DNA from: Azonexus sp.
Lineage (GTDB): Bacteria > Pseudomonadota > Gammaproteobacteria > Burkholderiales > Rhodocyclaceae
Length of the DNA: 13,146 nucleotides
Assembly: GCA_023150195.1 (NCBI GenBank)
Contig: JAKLLI010000024.1
Coordinates: forward strand, 1-13,146
Direction of reading: 5' to 3'
Part shown: piece by piece, positions 7,258 through 13,146 of the stretch
Numbering within the stretch: the first letter of the stretch is position 1
Layout of the letters: the number at the start of each line of letters is the position of its first letter
The notes under the pieces: model-generated
Told to the model about the DNA's origin: nothing
Seen by the model: the letters and a program-made list of their open reading frames with translations, nothing else
Database searches by the model: none
Translations under genes and position numbers: made by a program

Positions 7258-7283
7258 GGCGGGGGGCTTGCCTCCCGCCTTTT
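7258..7283 (+). terminator. Intrinsic terminator-like hairpin inside the operon
   Basis: A nine-bp stem pairs 7258-7266 with 7271-7279, is GC-rich with one G-U pair, closes a CTTG tetraloop and is followed by TTTT (7280-7283). It sits 18 bp after the binding-protein stop and 28 bp before the next ATPase start. With only four T residues it may terminate partially, lowering expression of downstream genes, or protect the upstream message 3' end. Confidence 0.6.
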
Positions 7284-7310
7284 CAGAGATGCCACGCTTC
7301 AGGAAAAAAC

Positions 7311-8135
7311 ATGACTACACAAGCTGCTGCGGTCGACAGCTATCTCAGCATCAATAACATCGAGGTCATTTACGACCACGTGATTCTGGTGCTCAAAGGG
7401 GTGTCGCTGGCCGTCCCCAAAGGGAAAATCGTGGCCCTGCTGGGGGCCAATGGCGCCGGAAAATCCACGACGCTGAAAGCCATCTCCAACCTCCTCCGTG
7501 CCGAACGGGGGGATGTCACCAAGGGATCGGTGGAATACAAGGGCGAACGCATTGATCAGTTGACCCCCAATGAACTGGTCAAGCGCGGCGTCATCCAGGT
7601 CATGGAGGGCCGGCACTGCTTCGGCCATCTGACCATTGAAGAAAACCTGCTGACCGGCGCGTACACGCGCAGCATTTCGCGCAGCGGGCTGAAGGACAGT
7701 CTGGAAAAGGTGTATCACTATTTTCCCCGGCTCAAGACCCGGCGCACCTCGCAGGCGGGGTATACCTCCGGGGGCGAACAACAGATGTGCGCGATCGGTC
7801 GCGCGTTGATGGCCAATCCGGAAATGGTGCTGCTGGATGAACCCTCGATGGGTCTGGCGCCGCAGATCGTCGAAGAAATCTTCGAGATCGTGAAGGATCT
7901 CAACAGCCGCGAACAGGTGAGTTTCCTGCTGGCGGAACAGAACACCATGGTGGCGCTCAAGTATGCCGACTTTGGCTACATCCTCGAAAACGGCCGGGTG
8001 GTGATGGAAGGCGAAGCCGAGGATCTGCGCACCAATGAGGATGTGAAAGAGTTTTATCTCGGACTCTCCTCGGCCGGTCGCAAGTCCTTCCGTGACGTGA
8101 AGCACTATCGTCGGCGCAAGCGGTGGCTGTCATGA
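7311..8135 (+). CDS. LIV-type ABC transporter ATPase, LivF-like
   Basis: A 274-residue second ATPase of the importer. Walker A GANGAGKST is at 45-53, the signature TSGGEQQ at 152-158, and Walker B MVLLDEP at 172-178. The switch position is Gln210 in AEQN, normal for LivF proteins, which lack the histidine. The protein is longer than E. coli LivF (about 237). It has an insert around AERGDVTKG after Walker A and a C-terminal tail of about 24 residues ending in the very basic YRRRKRWLS. Start ATG 7311 has AGGA at 7301-7304. Its stop overlaps the next gene's start in ATGA (8132-8135), implying translational coupling with the PaaK-like protein. A terminator-like hairpin lies just upstream. Confidence 0.93.
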   Translation: MTTQAAAVDSYLSINNIEVIYDHVILVLKGVSLAVPKGKIVALLGANGAGKSTTLKAISNLLRAERGDVTKGSVEYKGERIDQLTPNELVKRGVIQVMEGRHCFGHLTIEENLLTGAYTRSISRSGLKDSLEKVYHYFPRLKTRRTSQAGYTSGGEQQMCAIGRALMANPEMVLLDEPSMGLAPQIVEEIFEIVKDLNSREQVSFLLAEQNTMVALKYADFGYILENGRVVMEGEAEDLRTNEDVKEFYLGLSSAGRKSFRDVKHYRRRKRWLS

Positions 8136-9361
8136 GTTATTACGACACCCTCGAAACCCGTTCGCCTGCAACGCGGGAAGCTGCGCTGATGGCTGCGCTG
8201 GCCGGTCAGGTCGCGCATGCCAAAGCGGCGGCCCCCTACTATGCACAGACGCTGGCCGGCGTCGATGCCGCAGCCTGCACGAGCCGGGCCGCACTGGCTG
8301 CCCTGCCGCTGACGCGCAAGCGCGACCTGATCGCCTTGCAAAAGGCAACGCCGCCCTTCGGTGGTCTCAATGCCTTGGACAAATCGCGGGCGCGGCGCGT
8401 CTTTGCCTCGCCCGGGCCGATTTATGAGCTCCAGGGCGAGTCGACCGATACCTGGCGTCTGGCGCGGGTGCTCTACGCAGCCGGTTTTCGTGAAGGCGAG
8501 CTGATTCACAACTGCTTCTCCTACCACTTCACGCCGGGGGCGTATCTGATGGAAGGGGGCGCCCGCAAGCTCGGCTGTGCCGTGTTTCCCGGTGGTGTGG
8601 GGCAGACTGAACAGCAGGTGCAGGCCATGGTGGATCTGCGGCCGGATGGTTACGTCGGTACACCGTCGTTTTTGCGCATTATTGTGGAGAAGGCCGAGGA
8701 ACTCGGCGCCGACATCTCCTCGCTGAAAAAAGCCCTGGTCTCCGGCGAGGCCCTGCCGGGCGTGACCCGTGACTGGTTGCGGGCGCGGGGGATCGTGGTT
8801 CGCCAATGCTATGCCACCGCCGATCTCGGGGCGATTGCCTACGAGACTGACGCCGAGGCGGGGTTGGTGGTCGAGGAAGACCTGCTGGTCGAAATCGTGC
8901 GGCCCGGGACGGGCGATCCGGTTCCGGAGGGCGAAGTGGGTGAGGTGGTGGTGACCAGCTTTTGCCCGGACTACCCGCTGATCCGTTTTGCGACGGGTGA
9001 TCTCTCGGCCATCCTGCCAGGGGAATCCCCCTGCGGGCGAACCAATATCCGCCTGCGCGGCTGGCTGGGGCGTGCGGATCAAACCACCAAGATCAAGGGC
9101 ATGTTTGTGCACCCGGAACAGGTCGCCGAATTGGCGAAACGCTACCCCGGCATCGATCGCATGCGGCTGGTGGTGGATAACCCGGATGGGCAGGATCGCA
9201 TGGCCCTGCATTGCGAGGGAGCCGAGCAGGACGCCAGCCTGGCCGCGACGCTGGTGGACGCCTTGCGCGATGTGACCAAACTGCGGGGCGAAGTCCGCTT
9301 TGTCACACCGGGAAGCTTGCCCAATGATGGAAAGGTGATTGAAGATAGCCGGGTCTATTGA
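8132..9361 (+). CDS. PaaK-like adenylate-forming enzyme with non-canonical P-loop
   Basis: A 409-residue protein of the phenylacetate-CoA ligase family. The A5-like motif YATADLG is at 227-233, the ribose-binding TGD at 288-290, and the hinge GRADQTTKIKG at 313-323, after which comes the small C-terminal domain ending in GKVIEDSR with a candidate catalytic lysine. In PaaK the phosphate-binding loop reads like SSGTTG; here the equivalent position, residues 92-103, reads ASPGPIYELQGE, so the Ser/Thr/Gly loop is missing. The reading frame is open and codon use normal, so this is not a pseudogene. Either it is an atypical ligase or it has another role with acyl-adenylate or acyl-CoA. I chose ATG 8132, overlapping the ATPase stop; GTG 8123 is an alternative. 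Ligase activity on a specific acid cannot be claimed. Confidence 0.82.
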   Translation: MSYYDTLETRSPATREAALMAALAGQVAHAKAAAPYYAQTLAGVDAAACTSRAALAALPLTRKRDLIALQKATPPFGGLNALDKSRARRVFASPGPIYELQGESTDTWRLARVLYAAGFREGELIHNCFSYHFTPGAYLMEGGARKLGCAVFPGGVGQTEQQVQAMVDLRPDGYVGTPSFLRIIVEKAEELGADISSLKKALVSGEALPGVTRDWLRARGIVVRQCYATADLGAIAYETDAEAGLVVEEDLLVEIVRPGTGDPVPEGEVGEVVVTSFCPDYPLIRFATGDLSAILPGESPCGRTNIRLRGWLGRADQTTKIKGMFVHPEQVAELAKRYPGIDRMRLVVDNPDGQDRMALHCEGAEQDASLAATLVDALRDVTKLRGEVRFVTPGSLPNDGKVIEDSRVY

Positions 9362-9375
9362 TTCGGAGCCTGTCC

Positions 9376-9876
9376 ATGCGCCCCCTGTTTTTCTGTGTCT
9401 TGCTAGCAGCCGGTTCGGTCTTGGCGGCCGAACCGGTGCTGCGTCCCTCTGCCAGCCTGCTGTTCAAGCATCCGGAAGTCTTGCGGGCCGGGACTTGCGT
9501 GGCCTATGAGGAAGGTGGCGCCGGCTGGATTGCGACGGAACCGGTGTTTTACCTGAGGGGCGAAGTGGTAGGCGCGGGGGTACAGACGCGACATTTGAAA
9601 GTTTGCCCCGACGTTCCGGGAAAACAGATGGCGCAGTACACCCGCGAGGAATTCGTGCGCTATGTGCGGGCCAATCCCTGCGTCTCCTCGGCCAAGCTGG
9701 AGCACGATGTGCAGATTGGCGTGGTGAGGCTGCGGGTCAATGAATGGGAAACGCCGTATGAGCGCAAGGCGGAAAACGCCGGACGCCTGTATCGCGGCAT
9801 GTTCCTCGATCAAAAGCTGGAGAAGGGCATGGAAATCGAACTGGAAGCCGATTTGCTGGGGATGTGTCCGGCATGA
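9376..9876 (+). CDS. Secreted four-cysteine protein of unknown function
   Basis: A 166-residue protein that I do not recognise. A signal peptide covers residues 1-17 or 18 (MRPLFFCVLLAAGSVLA, then AE). There is no lipobox, because the residue after LLAAG is Ser. The mature part has four cysteines (C41, C77, C102, C164), enough for two disulfides, and looks globular with alternating beta-like segments and no further membrane span. The start at ATG 9376 has GGAG seven nt upstream; an in-frame TTG at 9358 is less likely. It starts 14 bp after the PaaK-like gene, and its stop overlaps the racemase start in ATGA (9873-9876), so it belongs to the operon. A periplasmic role with the transporter is possible, but only context suggests it. 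Confidence 0.78.
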   Translation: MRPLFFCVLLAAGSVLAAEPVLRPSASLLFKHPEVLRAGTCVAYEEGGAGWIATEPVFYLRGEVVGAGVQTRHLKVCPDVPGKQMAQYTREEFVRYVRANPCVSSAKLEHDVQIGVVRLRVNEWETPYERKAENAGRLYRGMFLDQKLEKGMEIELEADLLGMCPA

Positions 9877-11030
9877 GTCAGGGAGCGCCGCTGGCGGGCT
9901 TGCGCATTCTGGATCTGACCCGGCTTTTACCCGGGCCGGTGGCCACCTTGCACCTGGCGGATCTGGGCGCCGAAGTGATCAAGATCGAGGATCCCCAACT
10001 CGGGGATTACGCGCGTACCCTCGGCACTGGCCAAGGCGGGGACAGCGCCTATTTCCGCATGATCAATCGCAACAAGCAGGGCTTGGTGCTCGACCTCAAA
10101 CGGCCTGAAGGCGTTGAAGTCTTTCTGAAGCTGGCCCGTGATGCGGATGTGGTGATTGAAAGTTTCCGCCCCGGGGTGGTCGACAAGCTGGGGATTGGCC
10201 ATGCGGATCTGCTGGCGGTCAACCCGCGCATCGTCTCCTGTTCGATCAGCGGCTATGGTCAGGATGGGCCGTATCGGGAACTCGCCGGGCACGACATCAA
10301 CTACCTTGGCTATGCCGGCGTGCTCGACCAGATCGGCGTCAACGGTGGACAACCCGCCATTCCCAATTTTCAGATTGCCGACCTGCTGGGTGGTGCCATG
10401 ACCGCCATCATGGGGATACTTGCCGCCGTGTTCGATGCCCAGCGAAGTGGGCTAGGGCACCATGTGGATGTATCGATGACCGATAGCGTCCTGGCGCACA
10501 CCTATTTTTCCATGCTGAGGCTACAGGATGCCGGGCGGTCCGCGCCGCGCGGCGGCGATCTGCTCTCGGGTGGTTTGCCCTGTTATGCCACCTATCGCTG
10601 TGCCGATGGGCGTTACATGGCGGTGGGCGCGCTGGAAGGCAAATTCTGGCAGACCTGCTGCAAGGTATTGGCGCGACCCGAATGGGTGGCTCGCCAATGG
10701 GATCCCGACTTGCGCGCCGAGATGGGCGAGCTGTTCGCTACGCGGACCCGTGACGCCTGGGCCGAGCAGTTTCTGGCGGTCGACTGCTGTGTCAGCCCGA
10801 TTTTGTCGCCGGAAGAGGCGCTTTGTAACGAGCAGCTTCAGGCCCGCGGGATGGTGATTCAGGCTGCAGGCCTGACGCAGTTTGCGCCGCCACTCAAGCT
10901 CTCCGGTTTCGAATTCGCGACGCCCAGGCCTGCACCGGCGCGGGGCGAGCATCAGCAGGCGATTCTGGCCCAACTGGGCTATGGCGATGCCGACGTGGCC
11001 CGTTTGTCGGCGGCTGGCGCTTTCGGCTAA
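9873..11030 (+). CDS. Alpha-methylacyl-CoA racemase-like CaiB/BaiF family enzyme
   Basis: A 385-residue cytoplasmic class III CoA-transferase-fold enzyme. The N-terminal LAGLRILDLTRLLPGP and the ADLGAEVIKIE segment are typical of the fold. The AMACR hallmark GHDINY places the catalytic histidine at H140, with D170 in QIADLLGG and E255 in VGALEGKFW. These match the His, Asp and Glu used by the mycobacterial racemase MCR. Such enzymes interconvert 2R- and 2S-methylacyl-CoA so that beta-oxidation can proceed. The full length is normal for the family. It starts at ATG 9873 in an ATGA overlap with the secreted protein; GTG 9864 is an alternative. It is the last gene of the operon and converges on qmcA with a 24-bp gap. 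A true CoA transferase is the alternative, but the GHDINY motif favours a racemase. Confidence 0.85.
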   Translation: MSQGAPLAGLRILDLTRLLPGPVATLHLADLGAEVIKIEDPQLGDYARTLGTGQGGDSAYFRMINRNKQGLVLDLKRPEGVEVFLKLARDADVVIESFRPGVVDKLGIGHADLLAVNPRIVSCSISGYGQDGPYRELAGHDINYLGYAGVLDQIGVNGGQPAIPNFQIADLLGGAMTAIMGILAAVFDAQRSGLGHHVDVSMTDSVLAHTYFSMLRLQDAGRSAPRGGDLLSGGLPCYATYRCADGRYMAVGALEGKFWQTCCKVLARPEWVARQWDPDLRAEMGELFATRTRDAWAEQFLAVDCCVSPILSPEEALCNEQLQARGMVIQAAGLTQFAPPLKLSGFEFATPRPAPARGEHQQAILAQLGYGDADVARLSAAGAFG

Positions 11031-11054
11031 TCGCCGGTCGCCCGCCGCGACGCC

Positions 11055-11906
11055 TTACTTGCGCCCAAACAGGCCTTTTACGGCTTCCTGAAGATCCGCT
11101 GGCAGGACCACGACCTTGCTGTTGTCCTTGTCACCCATGCGCTCGAGCGCCGCAATGTATTTTTCACCCAGGATGTAGGACATCGGGCCGGTGTGATCGC
11201 CGATGGCGGCAGAGATGCGGCGAATGGCCTCGGCGGAGGCTTCGGCCAGCATTACCTGCGCATTGGCATCGCGCTTGGCGGATTCGAGGCGGGCTTCGGC
11301 TTCGAGAATGGCGGACTGCTTGGCGCCCTCAGAGCGGGTGACCACGGCTTTGCGTTCGCGCTCAGCCGCAGCCTGCATTTCCATGGCCTTCTGCATCGAT
11401 TGCGAGGGCTTGATGTCCTGGATTTCCACGGATTTGACGGTCAAACCCCAGTCGACCGCCTCATCGGCAATGCTTTCGCGCAGCCGTGCCTTGATCTTGT
11501 CGCGGGAGGAGAGTGCCTCATCCAGTTCCATTTCGCCGACGATGGAGCGCAGGGTCGTCATGATCAGGTTGCGAATGGCTTCAGAAAAGTCGGTCACGCC
11601 ATAGACGGCTTTGACCGGATCGGTCACTTTGATGAAGGCAATGGCATTGGTCAGAATCACCGCATTATCCCGGGTGATGACCTCCTGTTCCTGGACATCG
11701 AGGATGATGTCCTTGGTGACCAGTTGATAAGCGACCTTGTCGAGGTAGGGAATGACGATGTTCAGACCGGGCTTCAGGGTGCCATGGTATTTTCCCAGCC
11801 GCTCGACGATCCACTCTTCACCTTGCGGCACAATGCGCACCCCTTTGGCGATGGTGATGACAACGAACGCAAACAGCGCAACCGCGACGACAAATCCTGC
11901 TTCCAT
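11055..11906 (-). CDS. qmcA: SPFH/stomatin-like membrane protein, QmcA type
   Basis: A 283-residue membrane-anchored scaffold protein of the stomatin/prohibitin superfamily, expected to form large rings in the inner membrane and act in membrane organisation and protein quality control. One membrane segment is at residues about 4-22, followed by RIVPQGEEWIVERLGKY at the start of the SPFH domain (about 24-180). A charged alanine-rich coiled coil runs from about 174 to 235 (AERERKAVVTRSEGAKQ and on), and a conserved C-terminal region contains GPMSYILGEKYI. The start has AGGAG four nt upstream, overlapping the end of nfeD. It is co-transcribed with nfeD, the standard pairing for this family, and has no evident link with the CoA operon converging on it. 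Confidence 0.93.
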   Translation of the reverse strand: MEAGFVVAVALFAFVVITIAKGVRIVPQGEEWIVERLGKYHGTLKPGLNIVIPYLDKVAYQLVTKDIILDVQEQEVITRDNAVILTNAIAFIKVTDPVKAVYGVTDFSEAIRNLIMTTLRSIVGEMELDEALSSRDKIKARLRESIADEAVDWGLTVKSVEIQDIKPSQSMQKAMEMQAAAERERKAVVTRSEGAKQSAILEAEARLESAKRDANAQVMLAEASAEAIRRISAAIGDHTGPMSYILGEKYIAALERMGDKDNSKVVVLPADLQEAVKGLFGRK

Positions 11907-11915
11907 GAGCGACTC

Positions 11916-12359
11916 CTAGGATTTCACAACCTTGAGATAACTGCCTTCGATGGCCACCACCCGAACCCGTTCGCCGGCAGCAATGTCGGCATCCGCGGTG
12001 CAAGCCCATTCATCGGCACCGAGCAGGGGACGCTGAAAGCGCACGCGACCGCGGGAAAACGGGGCAATCGCCTGCGCGACCAGTCCGGTTTCGCCGATGA
12101 CGTCACCGTCTGCCGTGCCGCTCTGCGTGTGTGAGACGTTTTGCCGGAACACACGAAACCAGAGCGCAACCAGGGCCGATGAGGTCAGCACCCACAGCAG
12201 AATCTGGGCGGTTGATGACATCTCCGGAAAGAGCAGGAGCGCCAGGCCAACCAGCAAGGCACCGCAGCCGAACCAGATAATATAAAACGCGGGAATCGCC
12301 AGTTCCGCCAGCACCAGCGCAATGCCGCCCACAATCCAGTGCCACCATTCTGCGTGCAT
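11916..12359 (-). CDS. nfeD: NfeD-like membrane protein
   Basis: A 147-residue short NfeD protein. Hydrophobic segments at about residues 8-22, 25-44 and 52-70 form the membrane part, and a soluble beta-rich OB-fold domain covers about 84-147, ending in ERVRVVAIEGSYLKVVKS. The N-terminal serine protease domain of long NfeD forms is absent, which is normal for this class. I chose the ATG at 12357-12359 because AAAGGAG precedes it and because a good promoter lies at 12379-12407, inside the longer in-frame extension from 12467. NfeD partners the SPFH protein encoded 9 bp downstream. Confidence 0.92.
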   Translation of the reverse strand: MHAEWWHWIVGGIALVLAELAIPAFYIIWFGCGALLVGLALLLFPEMSSTAQILLWVLTSSALVALWFRVFRQNVSHTQSGTADGDVIGETGLVAQAIAPFSRGRVRFQRPLLGADEWACTADADIAAGERVRVVAIEGSYLKVVKS

Positions 12360-12378
12360 GTCGCTCTCCTTTGGTCCG

Positions 12379-12407
12379 AGTATTTCGGGTTTGTTGCCCG
12401 GGGTCAA
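12379..12407 (-). promoter_or_regulatory. Sigma70 promoter of nfeD-qmcA
   Basis: Read on the minus strand, TTGACC (12402-12407) matches five of six -35 bases, is followed by a 17-bp spacer, then AATACT (12379-12384), which matches four of six -10 bases. The predicted start near 12372 leaves a short leader containing AAAGGAG before the ATG at 12359. Confidence 0.65.
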
Positions 12408-12452
12408 GGCGCAATGTGGAAGTCCCCCATATCGGACGCTGGGTCCGACCGC

Positions 12453-12458
12453 TAGAAT
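12453..12458 (+). promoter_or_regulatory. Candidate -10 box directly before the AEC gene
   Basis: TAGAAT matches five of six -10 bases and lies only 7 nt before the ATG at 12466. No good -35 is visible 16-18 bp upstream and no Shine-Dalgarno lies between, the arrangement expected of a leaderless transcript. It could also be chance. Confidence 0.35.
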
Positions 12459-12465
12459 TCCTGGC

Positions 12466-13146
12466 ATGAATACGGCCCTTGCCCTGATGCCTGACTTTGC
12501 GCTGATCCTGCTCGGTGCGGCGATTCGTCGCTGGATGCACTTGGGCGATCATTTCTGGGCCGGGGTCGAGAAGCTGGTGTATTTCATCCTGTTTCCGGCG
12601 CTGCTGGTCAATGCCATCGTGCGCACGCGCCTCGATCTGGCGGCGGCGATGCCCCTGCTGGGCACCGCATTTGCCGCGATGGCGGGCGGCATGTTGCTGG
12701 CACTGCTGCCCCGGCACTGGTTGAAGATGCCCGCCTTGACCTTTGCGTCGCTGTTTCAGTGCGGCTACCGTTTCAATTCCTACATCGCGCTGGCCGTTGC
12801 CGGCATGCTGTTCGGTGCGCCAGGGATTGCCACAATGGGGCTGATCGTGGGCGCCGCCGTGCCTTTCGCCAATCTGGTGTCGGTGTGGATGCTGGCCCGG
12901 CATGGCGAGGTTGGCCTTTGGCGTGAAGTAGCGCGCAATCCCCTGATCTGGGGGACGGCCACCGGTTTTCTGCTGAATTTGGCCGGTTTCGTGCCGCCGA
13001 CGCCCTTGCAGGCCTTACTCGGCCGCCTGGCCGATGCCTCGATTGCCCTGGGCTTGATTACGGTGGGCGCGGCACTACGCCTGGATGGGGTGGGCGGCGT
13101 CAGACTGTTTTCCGGCTGGTTGCTTGCCGTCAAACTGCTGGCCCTG
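12466..13146 (+). CDS. AEC-family (auxin efflux carrier-type) permease, partial
   Basis: An open frame from ATG 12466 runs to the window edge without a stop, giving the first 227 residues. It is a polytopic inner-membrane protein with about seven hydrophobic segments so far. The AEC-type motif SLFQCGYRFNSYIALAVAGMLFG is at about residues 95-117, and the repeat-like C-terminal half begins at LGLITVGAALRL (about 195-206). AEC members are usually a little over 300 residues, so roughly a quarter is missing. These transporters export or import small organic anions; the substrate here is unknown. It is divergent from nfeD across a 106-bp gap. No convincing ribosome site precedes the start, and later in-frame ATGs (12487, 12535) are no better. 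Confidence 0.85.
   Translation, partial: MNTALALMPDFALILLGAAIRRWMHLGDHFWAGVEKLVYFILFPALLVNAIVRTRLDLAAAMPLLGTAFAAMAGGMLLALLPRHWLKMPALTFASLFQCGYRFNSYIALAVAGMLFGAPGIATMGLIVGAAVPFANLVSVWMLARHGEVGLWREVARNPLIWGTATGFLLNLAGFVPPTPLQALLGRLADASIALGLITVGAALRLDGVGGVRLFSGWLLAVKLLAL

Noticed and set aside
8405..8440. Reading the missing P-loop of the PaaK-like gene as a sign of a pseudogene.
   Set aside because: The frame is intact over 409 codons with later motifs conserved and both gene junctions tight, so loss of function by decay is unlikely.
11037..11051. Small hairpin GTCGC/GCGAC between the convergent racemase and qmcA genes.
   Set aside because: It has only five base pairs and no T-run on either strand, too weak to call a terminator.

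Overview
The window is chromosomal DNA of a GC-rich Gram-negative bacterium. Protein style, codon use, the SPFH/NfeD pair and a LIV-type transporter beside CoA ligases suggest a betaproteobacterium, plausibly of the Rhodocyclales type (Thauera, Azoarcus, Dechloromonas relatives). That placement rests on protein resemblance only. I see no tRNA, rRNA, insertion sequence, CRISPR array, integrase or phage gene.

Left edge (1-876): the last 48 codons of an unidentified plus-strand frame run tail-to-tail, with a 13-bp overlap, into a minus-strand Crp/Fnr-family regulator. Between this regulator and the next gene is a 262-bp divergent control region. It holds a perfect TATAAT box for the regulator, a 12-bp palindromic sequence over its -35 position, a Crp-spaced dyad, a candidate -10 for the rightward operon and a 10-bp direct repeat with 40-bp spacing.

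Centre (1073-11030): one rightward cluster of nine genes, with gaps of at most 70 bp and two ATGA overlaps. In order they are a long-chain-type acyl-CoA synthetase, a LivG-type ATPase, LivH and LivM-type permeases, a LivK-type periplasmic binding protein, a LivF-type ATPase, a PaaK-like adenylate-forming enzyme whose usual phosphate-binding loop is replaced, a small secreted four-cysteine protein of unknown function, and an alpha-methylacyl-CoA racemase-like enzyme of the CaiB/BaiF family. The binding-protein gene is bracketed by two RNA hairpins, the second terminator-like, which would let it be expressed at a level different from its neighbours. I read the cluster as a module that imports a carboxylic acid, makes its CoA thioester and adjusts the stereochemistry at an alpha-methyl carbon. 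The substrate cannot be told from sequence; an aromatic, isoprenoid or steroid-side-chain acid are all possible.

Right edge (11055-13146): a leftward nfeD-qmcA pair of membrane-quality-control type with a good sigma70 promoter, and, divergent from it, the first 227 codons of an AEC-family permease that runs off the window and may be translated from a leaderless message.

The most interesting points are the PaaK-like protein lacking its P-loop, the secreted four-cysteine protein locked by overlap to the racemase, the repeated 12-bp palindrome in two non-coding gaps, and the Crp-like dyad centred about 41.5 bp upstream of a predicted start point.
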